A DNA stretch of 64,000 bases, from positions 3,029,001-3,093,000 of the forward strand of contig JAQFVV010006305.1 of NCBI GenBank assembly GCA_028023455.1, read 5' to 3'. The stretch is from Epiperipatus broadwayi (lineage: Eukaryota > Onychophora > Udeonychophora > Euonychophora > Peripatidae). The position numbers were made by a program, and so were the translations under genes. The notes beneath the pieces are model-generated. The model did not search any database. It was not told the origin of the DNA and was given only the letters and a program-made list of their open reading frames with translations. This document shows, in pieces, positions 40,587 through 51,819 of this stretch (its first letter is position 1; every line of letters starts with the position of its first letter).

Positions 40587-41169
40587 ACACAGATCTGGAA
40601 GTATTTTTAGTTAAACTATGCAGTTAATATAAATTAATTAGAATTCAAAGATAAACTCAGCTATTTAATTTCAGCACATACAATTCTGTTCTCTGAAAGA
40701 TGTTTTCTCCTCTGATGCACTATACATTTTATTCTTACTTTCATTTTTACCAGCAATCATTTCATATTAGCCACACTACAATTTTTTCCAATATATGTGC
40801 TTTAATTTGTTGGAATGAGTTATTCCCAGTGTCTTTTTTATTATTATTTTCATACAAAAAAGGATAGAAAACTTGCAATGTAATTTCTTGATAAAAATGA
40901 AAGCTATTATTTTGAATACATGATTTAGTGTAATATTAAATAAACATTTAAAAATATGAATGATTTATTGATAGATGATGGAAATAGTCCAACATATTAT
41001 CACATTTTATATATCATCATCATAAACCTTTAGGCAAATACTAAGTACTTATTATGGACACAATGCTATGTTGAAGTTTAGACATTATAAAAAATTATGT
41101 CTAAAATTAGCTAAATAGAAAATCATTTAACTTTCTTATGTAAATGTAAACCAGATGGATTATTCATAA
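40587..41169. other. no recognised gene
   Basis: A/T-rich spacer between the hAT-like mini element and Penelope-like copy 1. Nothing recognisable is seen on either strand. Confidence 0.4.
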
Positions 41170-43056
41170 GGGTTTGCAATTAAAATCTCCTATTTTCTCC
41201 AAGATAGGTGAGAAGATTATTCAGAGAGCAAATGAGGTCTTATTGAGAGAAAAAATAAACCATCATTTTCCAAGCATCAATTCTTGTGTTCCATTAGAAA
41301 TGTGGAATATTTTCAAAAAAATAAACTTACAGATGAAGATACAAGAATTTGCCAAGCTGTGAATAGACCATATTGTAAATTACATGGAAGGATAAAAGAA
41401 TGTCAGAAGAAGAAGTTTGTAAATCTATATGACAAAGTCAAATGTCATACTGCAATTAGTCTTATTAGCTTTGTCCATGAAAAATCTTAGTACTAAACAT
41501 CTTTCTAATGCTGGATTGTTTGTTCTTGGAAAAGGTTTGAACTTCATTATTATACCATCTTGGATAAAATGGCAGCCACTAAAAAGTTATCCAAAAATTG
41601 CCTCTAGATGAAGCAAAACAATTATGTTGGAGAGTTAAAAGGACACTTAAAAGACAACATTAAGAGCAGAATCTCTCAAACAGGATACATCTATAATCAT
41701 TTTTCCTACTGATAAAGTTAGCACTACAGTTGCAAAGGATAAAACTGATTACAATAACAAAATACAAAGACTTCTCACAGCAGGCCAATATAAAAAAATA
41801 GCAAAAAATTCAATTCCAAATACAGAGGTAAAACTACAAGCATTATTCTGGAAGCATCACAGGTATTTCACTGATTCAGAAAAAAATCAAATTAACATCA
41901 TACTTAAGCAAGATTTCTCACCTATATGAACTACCTAAAATCCATGAAGACAAGGTTCCATTAAGATCTATTGTTAATTTTAGAAATTCATTATATAAAA
42001 TTTGTCAAGATTTTTTCTTGAAGTTTTTAGTCCATTGACATACAGGATACAATCCTTCATCAGGGATTCTGAGCACTTTTTATTCCATTGACAGACACAG
42101 TCTTTCATCAGGGATTCTGAGCACTTTGTAGAATAAATCAGGGACATGAAAATGGGAAGAACTAGCATATTGGTAAACTTTGATATGGAAAGTCTATTTA
42201 CAAATGTACCATGTAGTGAGGCATTGTCTATTGTAAGAAAAAAGGTTATATGATGATAATAATCTACAAACTAGAACAAATATACCTACTGATAGTATAA
42301 TAGAATTATTAAAATATCAACATACCATCAGTATTATGCAGAATTTTTCCAAGTTCATGGTTTCATCTATCCCAATTATCTAACATCACACTCTCACAAA
42401 CTTGTAAAGCCTTCTTATGCTGTAACTATCATTTATGCAAGTTTGAATCAGACAGAAAGGACAATATCAGCAAATATATTTCTAAACTGCATAACAATGA
42501 TTATAAAGGCTATTTACTTCTACAAATTGTCAGAAACTTTTATCATAAATCATGACACCTCCTATCCCCCACTCACTCTAAACCCTATATGCCTATATAC
42601 CTAATATAATCCACTACATTTCTAAAATTATTACTTCCACCCATCAAGTCATTCTATGTACTGCCCTTTCATTGAATTGACTTCTCAACAATGCAAAAAA
42701 TACTTTATCAACTAACCTCCACTTTCAAGTTATTTATAAAATCAAATGTCAGGAACACCCTTCTCCCTCTGTTTACTATGGAGAATATCAGGCAAACTTA
42801 TGTACATGTATAGCCCAACATACATGCCTATACACAAAGCTAGAATAAACATAGACACATATTCAATATTTTTCAAACATTTCTCTACAATTTGTCAAAC
42901 CCTTTGTTTCTTCATTTGTTAACATTGCGTGACATATCTCAGGTGACAAAAACTCTATCAACAGAAAAGAATTATATATACTCCTCTTTAAAAAGATGAA
43001 CTATTCTACAAAATTAATTTTCATATTTAAATTTCATGTAAATTAGCAATAACAGC

Positions 43057-43092
<36 letters not shown>

Positions 43093-43200
43093 CCACCCCC
43101 CAACTTATGTTACTTCTATGATTTGTAATAGTTGAAAGTCAGTCAAACATATACTTTTTAAAAATGTATTCTATGAAGACTTTTATCTATATGACCTTCA
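41170..43200 (+). pseudogene. Penelope-like element copy 1 (RT + GIY-YIG), internally deleted
   Basis: Retroelement relic with the PLE motif order across shifted frames. A basic N-terminal region is followed by NLSTKHLSNAGLFVLGKGLN (41,483-41,545), the 'NLSxxxLsxxexxvLxkGLnF' block. LYELPKIHEDKVPLRSIV (41,922-41,975) is the PLE 'YGLPKIHKxxxPLRPIVS' block. SFIRDSEHF is tandemly duplicated (42,027-42,127). ILVNFDMESLFTNVP (42,164-42,210) is the catalytic-Asp motif (LVSFDVxSLFTNVP). Then ELLKYQH passes at about 42,345-42,360 straight into the segment that follows RT, so the palm with the YVDD-type motif is missing. VIYKIKCQEH..YYGE..ANLCT (42,729-42,810) is the GIY-YIG nuclease. A 3' tail with (TA)n(CA)n follows (43,058-43,091). 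Its last 790 bp match 48,030-48,850. Stops and frameshifts make it inactive. Confidence 0.85.
42027..42127 (+). repeat. tandem duplication of ~50 bp inside Penelope-like copy 1
   Basis: The string TCATCAGGGATTCTGAGCAC ends both units (42,027-42,078 and 42,079-42,127), with CCATTGACA near each start. It doubles the coding segment just before the catalytic-Asp motif. Normal PLEs have this segment once, so this copy was altered after or during insertion. Confidence 0.85.
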
Positions 43201-43429
43201 CATTTACATTTAAGTCTGAGTTTAAACTTATAATTTTATAGTACATTATTATAATATGGATATCTATCTATAACATAAGATAATCTTTAAAACTCTCAAA
43301 GCAATACACTTTCTGCAAGAAAGGATTACATTTTTTGGATCCTGTGTATCCTTGAAAATATTCCCTAATTGCTATCAATTGTGCATTGATAAATCCATTC
43401 ACAATCTGAAAGTATCATTATGCAACTTA

Positions 43430-44855
43430 AATTGCAACTATTTAACATATTCTGTGAGGATATAATAAAGAATTGAAAGGCAATCAGCAACATCTCCACC
43501 AATCGCAAATTAATTTTAAGATCCCCTCCCCAGACATTTTGAATAAATGCAGGCTTTTTCTTTACAATTTCCAGCTTAATTTACTAAAAAAAATTAATTT
43601 TCTAGACAATAAATTTTACAAGGCATAACACTGATGCCACCTGTCAGCTATAACTACATCAAGTACACAACACTTATGCCTGCAAAACAAATATCTAATA
43701 TTCTGAATCTTGTCTTATGATTTGTTGGTGGTTCATGACAGCACCCAATTAGAGATTTAATAGCTGAAATTTAACAACAATGATAATCACCAACGTAAGT
43801 ACATCATTAACCAAATTGCATAGATTGTCACTTCCAACCTTGCAACACTTAAAACAGGGAGTGGTTCAAAAGAATTGCTGTTTCCAAACAATATTTCCTT
43901 AACAATAATATTAAATATATTAAAGAGAAAAAAGGCCAGTGCTGGGTGCTTTTACTGAAACAAGACTTTATCACCAAAATAAATATGTAGACTCTAAAAA
44001 TTAAATTTATACCTACAGCTGCCTAGAATATGAAGTGGCAAAAAGATAAATTTATTTATTAGATCCTTTACAAATATTGTAATGTCACATTCTCTAAACA
44101 AGAATACTTCAGTATCTTTCCATCAGCCAATATTCCCCCCTCCCAGACTATGTGCCAACTTAAAATTACATAAAGATGGCCATCCTTTGCACCTAATTAT
44201 TAATTTTGGAAGCACATATTATTATAAAACAGCTAAAATGATAAACCAATGATTGCTTGACTCCTTTTGCTTTGGCAATATACTATAAGATCCTCATTTG
44301 AATGTGTAAAATAGATTTCACACATCTGAATCAACAAGACAGCATCGCTTCACTCAATAGATCAATGTCTCATGCCATTTCCATCCAATTACTCAAATAA
44401 ACATTACAATGAGTGCTGTCCAACCAGCAGAAAATAGATTTTATTATACATTGTCTAACATAGATCTACAATAACATTGTTGTTACATTTAACAATATAT
44501 ATTACAAAATGGAAGATGGATGGCCATGGTACAGCCAATTAGCTGTATCATTTCTAGAATTTTTTTTAAATATTGCCGAAGAAAGAATCACCCCAATACA
44601 TCATGCCTTATACCCATCACTATTATATATTCATTATGCAATGACATATTCATCTGTGCACTCAATACAGTAATTTATCAAATCCAGCACTCTAACTCAT
44701 GAAAATGAAGATAGCCTCAGCAGTATTAAATACCTGGATATCTCTGCATACAACATGATTTTCCCACATTAAATTACAAAAAAGGTTATTAAACCAATAC
44801 AGGTTCATGGTTTCATCCACCCTGATTCTCTAACACCATATTCTCACAAACATAC
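43430..44855 (+). pseudogene. Penelope-like element copy 2, RT palm region; 3' end missing
   Basis: LKLHKDGHPLHLIINFGS (44,160-44,213) is the PLE 'YGLPKLHKDGxPLRPIVS' block. Farther on, IYYKMEDG (44,497-44,520) followed by a frameshift into MAMVQPISCIISRIFF (44,520-44,567) is the 'YxQxxGxxMGSPLSPxxAxxFM' palm block. The YVDD block is degraded. KYLDIS (44,728-44,745) equals 'LPFLDVLV', and VHGFIHPDSLTPYSHKH (to 44,852) equals the 'KPTxxxxYLHxxSxHP' block. The element then stops abruptly at a short palindrome. Bases 43,430 to about 44,100 are assumed to hold its 5' part but show no firm motif. Reading resumes at the matching point in copy 3 at 48,027, which suggests a single element interrupted. 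Head-to-tail order with copy 1 is common for PLEs. Confidence 0.75.
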
Positions 44856-44888
44856 TGAAGCGGAATCTGAGATTCAGATTGCGCTTCA
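44856..44888. repeat. 33-bp near-perfect palindrome at insertion boundary
   Basis: TGAAGCGGAATCTGA, the central base and the complementary half form a hairpin with a single mismatch pair. It begins about four bases after the last Penelope-like sequence on its left, so it marks the left end of the intervening 3.17-kb segment. Confidence 0.85.
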
Positions 44889-46347
44889 CAGCCCACTTCC
44901 AATCTTCCGCTACCAACCTAAATTCAAACTCTATTCTTGCATACATATTCCACTCACTAACACATTTGTTTGTATCCTTTTGTTTGAGTATTATTAACTA
45001 ACATATTTATGAACGAAGATATTGGCATAAATATCTGAATTTAAACATGCAAAATAAAATTAATAAATGTAGCATCTGAAAATTCGTATACGCAATAGGG
45101 GATGGGGGATTAATTATCACGGACTTATAATATCAAAATATATTATAATTTCTGTATTTATTTATTTTATAAAAGTTATAGTAATTGTTTGTTAATTGCA
45201 GCTCAGATATCTATAGATATTGTAGAGACAAAAGTACTGAGCCAATATTTAGTGGAAAAGTTCGTGATATGTAATTTTATAAAATTGTGTTTTTAAATTA
45301 TTTTTGCCATTAAACTCCACTTTTCTTTTAAATCCAATATGGAAGATGCGATTGTAATTAGTCAAAATTAATTAAAGGTGAGAAGCGTAATCTTGTATAA
45401 TATTCTAACATAACTTTAATTAAAAGTTTCTCTAAAATCAAAAGTAGAAACTAAATTTAATTGATTTACTTTTGTTACAAACATTTCCTTTTATCAAAAT
45501 TAATTAAAGTTTGAATACTTATCTAACAATGGCATCTTCCATCACAATAGGTAAAAGCTTGTATACGAATTCTTTTGGAAATTAGATTGCAACGACCAAT
45601 TAGAAAGGGATTCCAAAAATACTGAGGCATGGAATTAATTACGAATTAATAGAGAGAGTAAATAGGACAGTCAAGGAGAGCAGTCACCAAGAAAATTTGC
45701 ATTCGTTAATTTCAATGTGTACTGAGTAAATCTAAATCACCTTTCTCGCCATTTGAGATGGCCTTCCCTGCAATCTGTGCCCATGGATCCCGATACTCAT
45801 AGACTATACTGATATGCCTGTTTGTTAAATCATAAAATTACTACCTGCCTGAATAACTATGTTTGATAAACTAGATCTAGTCTCTGTGGGAATTGAAATC
45901 ATCAAAAGAACCGCCATGTTTTACAGAGGTAATCATTTCAAATGCTGCTAGACTCTTAAAGTTACCGTGAATAATTTTAACTTTCCCCTATCTATTTCTT
46001 TAAACATTTTATAAATCTTTCATTTGTAAAATTTAATATTAGTTATGAATTAATTTGTAAAGTTCTTACCTTTTTGTTAATTGTACCTGGTTTTCTCTCT
46101 ATATAACTTAGCTGTAATCTCTCCTACATTAAACCTCTCCTGAATAATTATTAGTTCTTAATGTCACGTCTATGCGGCAATATTTTATTCTCATTATTAT
46201 GTTTTATACCTTCAGATGCTAAATTATATGTCGATAATTTTCCCCCAGAATCGCAAATGCTTACGCTATCTCTTTTAATAAAAGAAAACCCTCCTTACTT
46301 TTCAGAGGGTAATTAACCTAGTAGTTTTAAAAATAAATTTGTTATTC

Positions 46348-46378
46348 TTAGTATAGTGGGTACCTGCCAGTCTGGGGA
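46348..46378 (+). other. 5' half of a tRNA-Asp-like sequence
   Basis: TTAGTATAGTGGGTACCTGCC resembles the D-arm and anticodon-stem start of tRNA-Asp (TTAGTATAGTGGTxAGTATCCCCGCC). No T-arm follows (no GWTCRANNC within 60 bp), so it is at most a truncated tRNA pseudogene or SINE head. Confidence 0.3.
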
Positions 46379-48026
46379 AATAAAATCAGAATTTGATAAT
46401 TATTATACAGTGTTATTTTCTAAAACTAAGTAAAAATATATTTTCTTAGAAATGTGTTTATTTGGTTAATTAAATAATAGCGCTAACTTCTAAAATCTGC
46501 AAATAGATTTATATGAGTAAAATTAATCCTACTTTATTGAAATCAATAGCCACCACCGACTATATATATATTTAATAATATGAAAAGTATTTATTTATTC
46601 AAGCATTCAAAACCAAAGATTTATATTTATACGTTGTGGAAAGTTTACGTGTAGTTTAAAATAATACATAAGGGGGGGATCGTTTAGTTCTATGAGCTAT
46701 ATTATATTAGCATTAACTGTAATTCTTCCACATCCACGTAGTAATCAAATCATACCGGTACGAGGGGTTTTTTATTAATAAAGATAGGCGATAATTATTT
46801 ATTCCTTAGCTAATATCTATATATTTATATTAATGCAAGCGTTACATGTATACCGGCCTTTCGTGATATATATATCTTTGTGCTTCGTTCATTTTTACTT
46901 CTAATACCAAGGACAAGGTTTGGCAAACCTCTTTGGATTTCTTCAGCGCGAGATATTGTTGCATAGGGTTCGCTCTGGCAAAAGTCCAGCCTATGGCAAT
47001 TCAATAAAGCACCTTCTTAGTTGTTTATGACCCGACCCTTCCGATGTTTGCAGAGAGTCGCATTTCATTAACGGTGAATTGAAGCATTTTCTTAGATCTT
47101 AAAATAGATCGTTCCAGTGCCATCATACACGTACCGCTCTCCCATATTTCGTTTTTGTTAAAAGCCTATTAATTCTCATAAACCGTACTGTTATGATTAT
47201 ACTAAATGGATTACCATTTTTATATATATATTTCATTCGCACTTTCAGATACGACACTTCTGCCATTATTATTATTCCCCCAAATCAGCTTCCTACACAC
47301 GTTCTTCTATAGCAAAATGCAAATATTAATTAAATAAAATTACCCTTATCATCCAACTGAATAAACTTACATATTGGTATGAATGCTGTTGTGCTTATTA
47401 CTGGTGGATTCAAATAACTTCAGGTACCGTAGTCTAGCGCTATTATTAAAAATCTTATGTATCCCAGTCAATCGATAAATTATTGACATATAAATAGCCG
47501 CACTAGAATAAAGCCATGAATGATTTGTTATTGATGATTAAATATGTTCATTGTATAGTATTGTAAGGGAGGTTAATGTTGCCCAAGGGAGATAAACACC
47601 CATTTTATTGACATTGTAACACCCATAACGTGTGCAATCATATATACTCCAAGTTGATTTAATAAATTTTATATCTTTCTAAATATCTAAGTCATTGTTT
47701 CATTCATTGAATAGAAATAATTTTGATGTAATATAACAAGGTTTCACTTACTAGATGATTGAAAATCGCTAATTATAATATCCTAGACATGAACCAAGTT
47801 CAAATAAGAGTCTTTTTGTGTCACGACTTTGTGATGCCGGCGGGGTAGGAATAAATTAGATCAGTATCATTGGAATTGTTGCTCATAAGTGGGTAGATCT
47901 GGAAAATAGGCAAATAGGGCAGAGTTCATGAATGTTCCTGACTTATGTATCTTGCACAGGATTGGATTCGAGGTACTTTTGCCTAGATGCTAGATCTTGT
48001 TATATGAACAGACGAAACCGACCGGT

Positions 48027-48725
48027 ACAATACTTTCCTAATATTATAACCTTCATTTATGCAAGTTTGAATCAGACAGGAAGGACACTATCAACAAATA
48101 TATTTCTGAACTGTGTAATGTTAATTATAAAGACTACCTATTTCTACAAACTGTCAGAAATGTTTATCATAAAACATAACATCTCCTACCCCCCACTGAC
48201 CCTAAACCTTATATGTCCCTCCCTATATACCTATATGATTCACCACATTACTAATATTATTATTCCCACTGATCAAGATGCTCTATGTACTGCACATCCA
48301 TTGCATTGGCTTCTCAACAATGCAAAAAATACCTTTCTAACTGATATCCACTCTCAAGTCATTTATAAGATAAAATATCAGGATTACATTTGCCCATTTA
48401 TTTACTATAGGGAAACACAGCCGAACCTATCTACATGTAGAATCTAGCATACATACCTATGTAATAAAGCTATAACAAATGCAGATACACATTCAATATT
48501 TTTTGAACATTTTTCTACAACTGGTTATCTCCTTGTTACTTTATCTGTCAACACCATGTGTACTGAATTTAGTGACATTAAATGAAAAATTAAAGAGCTC
48601 ATGGCATAGCTCAGGTGACAAAAACTCTACCAATAGAAAAAAATCATGTGCACTCCTTTCTTAGAGATGGCTATTCTACCAAATTAATTTTCATATTTAA
48701 ATTTCATGTAAATTAGCAATAATTA

Positions 48726-48758
<33 letters not shown>

Positions 48759-48850
48759 CACTCCCAACTTATGCTATGACTTGTAATAATCAAAAGCCCT
48801 TTAAGCACATACTGTTTAAAAATGTATTTTATGAAAGTTTTTCTCTATAC
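48027..48850 (+). pseudogene. Penelope-like element copy 3 (post-RT region, GIY-YIG, 3' tail)
   Basis: It matches copy 1 from 42,400 to 43,200 along its whole length, including the (TA)n near its 3' end (48,728-48,757). In one frame ESDRKDTINKYISELCNVNY equals the connector after RT. In another, HITNIIIPTDQ...LLNNAKN leads into VIYKIKYQDYICPFIYYRET (about 48,360-48,420), the GIY-YIG endonuclease with its 'VYKIxCxxCxxxYxGET' pattern. Two expected Cys/Gly positions are changed and the frame shifts upstream, so it is dead. A 171-codon open frame (47,932-48,447) starts in the neighbouring non-PLE segment and runs into the GIY-YIG region by chance fusion; its first 35 or so codons are not PLE. Confidence 0.8.
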
Positions 48851-50301
48851 GGTCTTGCTTTATTTACTATTAAAATAAAAATTGTTATTTTTTCTGGGCT
48901 TCTAAATCACTTTCATAATAGTTGAAAATGTTACAATATTACATATCATTTGACATTTTTGTGAATTTTCACCTTGTTAGTGCTTATATTTTGTCTATTT
49001 TTATAAAGCTATGAGAAATTTTATTTATGATCAATAATAGTGAATCAATAATTCATAGTGATTGAAGCAGATTATGTGACTTCAGAGGTGTTATCTGGGA
49101 TTGTATTGTATATATGCAAATGTAAATAAAGTTTATTACATAATTCATACTATATATATATATATATAGTTAGTATATGGATAAAATATCCCATTATTAT
49201 GCTATTCTAGAAAATCTACATATGCCAATCATACATTTAAACATATATTAAAAGTCAATTATGCTAATGAAAAATTATTACCCTGGGATATAACAAAAGG
49301 TCATGCATTATTTTTTTAAAAATCTATTGATAATCTCATGTTTTTTGGACTGTGTACATTATATATATATATATGCATGCACACTTCATATTAAAAACGA
49401 CTGTTCAATGGTAATTCACTATAATGCTTTTAAATTATATACTTTTGTATCCTCTTTTTGTAATAGTTAGTTTACAATAATCCCAAATATGCTAAATCCT
49501 GAAAAAAAAAACAGGTAAAAGGACAAGAATTATAATTTATTAAAATAAATTTGCCTTTTTCACTCCGACTTATTAAGCAGGGAAGCAAGATGAGAAAAAA
49601 TATCCAAATTGTGGCTCATAAACAATTATAGAAAAATAATAGTATTACATTGAATTTTAGGTATTCAGTTTTATTTTTTGTAATTTTATACCCTGCTTCA
49701 CACATGCATGTTCACTATGTAAAAGAAGCTGATAACACACTGAAGGTTGCATGATCACTTTTACAAACATACTTCTAGTTTAAGTCATTTTATATGAAAA
49801 AAATAAAACATATTCTATGCGTGATGTTATCATGGAAACTGTTTTATTATTTTAAATTATAAATTATTTTAATGTTAGATAAAAAATGTATGCAAAAAAA
49901 AATCCTCAGCAAAATTTGAAAAATGTTCTTTCCACAATGACAGATAAACCTAAAATTTTATTAGTAAATAAAATGTACCCCTCCCCCAATGAACAACAAT
50001 GGCAATGAAAATGCCATTATTAATGAAGCTACAACTTAAAAACCATGAAAGCATATAATGACAGCTTATGGCAAAAAAGTGACTATTAGACAATAGAAGA
50101 ACATTTGTTACTATTTCCCATTTCAGAGGAAGAAAGAAGTTTTAATGGAAAATATATTATAAAATTACATGCATATTTATGTTTTATTCACATGAGATTG
50201 TTAAAAAAGTAATTCTACATAAAAATAAAAGCTGTGGGATCTCTAATAAGTAATTACAGACTAAATTAAAATTATAGCATTAATAATACAGATGTAAATA
50301 T
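48851..50301. other. no recognised gene
   Basis: A/T-rich DNA with TA runs at 49,151-49,168 and 49,361-49,372. I see no motif on either strand. Confidence 0.4.
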
Positions 50302-50465
50302 ATAATTATAATAAAAATAATAAATTTAATGGTAATAAACTATTATAAACAGTCTTTAAATCTGCAGAAATACTTTCTATTAATTTCTTAAACCTGCCTT
50401 CTGCAGACTTAAAGATGGTTTATAATAATTTATTACTGTTAAACTTATTATTTTTATTATAATTA
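50302..50465. repeat. foldback repeat, ~67-bp arms, 29-bp loop
   Basis: The arm 50,302-50,369 (ending TCTGCAGAA) is repeated inverted at 50,399-50,465 (beginning TTCTGCAGA) with few mismatches. It is non-coding. Typical palindromic MITE geometry; no flanking duplication was identified because the surroundings are nearly all A/T. Confidence 0.8.
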
Positions 50466-50744
50466 CAATATTGTTTTAATTAATAGACATTTTATTTATA
50501 TTAGATGTAAATATATTTCTGGAGAAGAGAAAAAAAACATATTCTGGAAAAATTCTTAATTAACTATTAGATGAATGTCAGATAAAATTTTAGTTTGCAA
50601 AAGATTTTATATTGTTTATTCTGATTTCTTTATTTAATATTTTTGAAATAAAAAAAACAACAAAAAATTTCAAACTTATTAAAAGGGTTTAACAATTGAA
50701 AACACTTAAGCCCAAGATTTCCTATCTGATAATCAAAATTATCT
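50466..50744. other. no recognised gene
   Basis: A/T-rich spacer between the foldback and the hAT relic; it may include the decayed 5' end of the latter. Confidence 0.35.
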
Positions 50745-51716
50745 GGAACACAGAAAGTGCTGTATAAATTGGAAAGATTTTTAAAGAAGGTTTCTTCTAG
50801 GCAAGATGATTAATTGATATCACTTAGAAAAAAGCAGTCAATCCAAACAAAATTTAAAAATGGTTTTACATCTTAAAGATAATTCTTGACTGCATATTAT
50901 TTTGTGATAAAAATAATTTTGCATTAAAAGTTCATTTATCCTAAATATGGATTTTATTGAATTTGTTTATCACTATAATCTGAATATTGCTCACCATATT
51001 GAAAAAATAAAATCCCAAGAAACAATTGGTGATATTTTATCCTGGAAAGTTCAAAATAAAATTAAGAAATTATTGGACAAATAAAAGATGCAAAATATTT
51101 GTCAAATTTTATTTATCTACCAGATGTGTTATAAAAAGGACAAATAAATAAATATACAAGAATTAAAAATAATAAATATATAATAGAAGAAAGGTATTTT
51201 GTTTTTATTAACATTAGTTATAAAAAATAACTGGTGCTATATTACCAAAAGAAATTTTAGAAAAAATTGCATTAGATGGCTTAGATATTACAAATTGTGG
51301 AGATCAAGGATATCATTGATGGTGATGATTATATGGCAAGTAAATATTAGAGAGTTCAGGTATATATAAATAGGTTGAACTAAATTGTTAGTAATGCTCC
51401 ATGTGTAAAACACACATTGAATTTTATACAAATTCATAACTTCAGAAGTCTGCTCAACTATGATATTTTTACCCCTAAAAATTAAAATATTTAAAATTAT
51501 TATTCAGACACCACGTCTAATTGGGATAAGTTACTACATGTTTTAAAAATTATTTTAAAAGAATGTTGCACATTACTGAGAAGGCCATATAAAAATAGAA
51601 TTATAAGAAGCCAAATGAACAAATTGAAAATGTATACCAAGAATTGGAAAAAAATGTCATAAGATGCCAATTTAAATTTTGACACAATTTCTGGAGTGAA
51701 GAATTTAATTAAAACA
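50745..51716 (+). pseudogene. hAT transposase relic of DUF4371 / ZMYM-like type
   Basis: On the plus strand, CINWKDF (about 50,760) followed by a 'KNNFALKVHLS' stretch (equal to xNLAFRG) leads to MDFIEFVYHYNLNIAHHIEK (from 50,947) and a WKVQNKIKKLL block, as in 'GNFLxLVxxxxxxDxxLxxHL...xxIQNExI'. A QIKDAKY..FIYLPD stretch takes the place of the 'IxxAKxFSIxxDETxD' catalytic-Asp block, with the Asp region eroded. IIEERYFVFINIS is 'xVxERFLxFxxxS'. LDITNCGDQGY (about 51,280) followed, one frame later, by MASKY.RVQ is the 'CRGQGYDxxxxMxGxYxGVQ' signature. SNAPCVKHTLNFIQI (51,395-51,435) is 'xxxPCxxHxLNLVG', and YYSDTTSNWDKLL (from 51,500) is 'FFSxxxxRWxxL'. It stops at the TA tract at 51,717. Different from the BED-type hATs on the minus strand. 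Confidence 0.75.
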
Positions 51717-51750
51717 GATATATATATATATATATATATATATTAAGCCC

Positions 51751-51794
<44 letters not shown>

Positions 51795-51801
51795 GCTTAA
51801 A
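51717..51801. repeat. TA-rich palindrome bounded by TTAAGCCCAT / ATGGGCTTAA
   Basis: A (TA)n tract (51,717-51,742) runs into a 58-bp perfect palindrome at 51,743-51,800 whose ends are TTAAGCCCAT and ATGGGCTTAA around alternating TA. It sits exactly between the end of the hAT relic and the 5'-truncated Penelope-like fragment. The TTAA at each end could be a target-site duplication of a tiny element; alternatively it is a microsatellite-mediated junction. Confidence 0.85.
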
Positions 51802-51819
51802 ATGGATTAACATGAAAAT

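Larger units (their letters stand above)
44852..48026. other. ~3.17-kb segment separating two halves of a Penelope-like element
   Basis: Bounded on the left by the end of PLE copy 2 and on the right by the start of copy 3, at positions corresponding to adjacent bases in copy 1 (about 42,400). It starts with a 33-bp palindrome (44,856-44,888, one mismatch). Composition is less A/T-rich than the surroundings. I recognise no RT, transposase or integrase inside it, and the two ends are not inverted repeats of each other. It includes a G7-ATC run at 46,672, a tRNA-Asp-like 5' half at about 46,350 and an unidentified moderately GC-rich stretch at 46,840-47,200. A non-autonomous element (for example a Helitron relative) or a rearrangement breakpoint are both possible. 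Confidence 0.55.

Noticed and set aside
47932-48447. 171-codon frame as an intact new gene
   Set aside because: Its first third is the unrelated 3.17-kb segment and the rest is the frame-shifted end of a Penelope-like element, so the open frame is a chance fusion.
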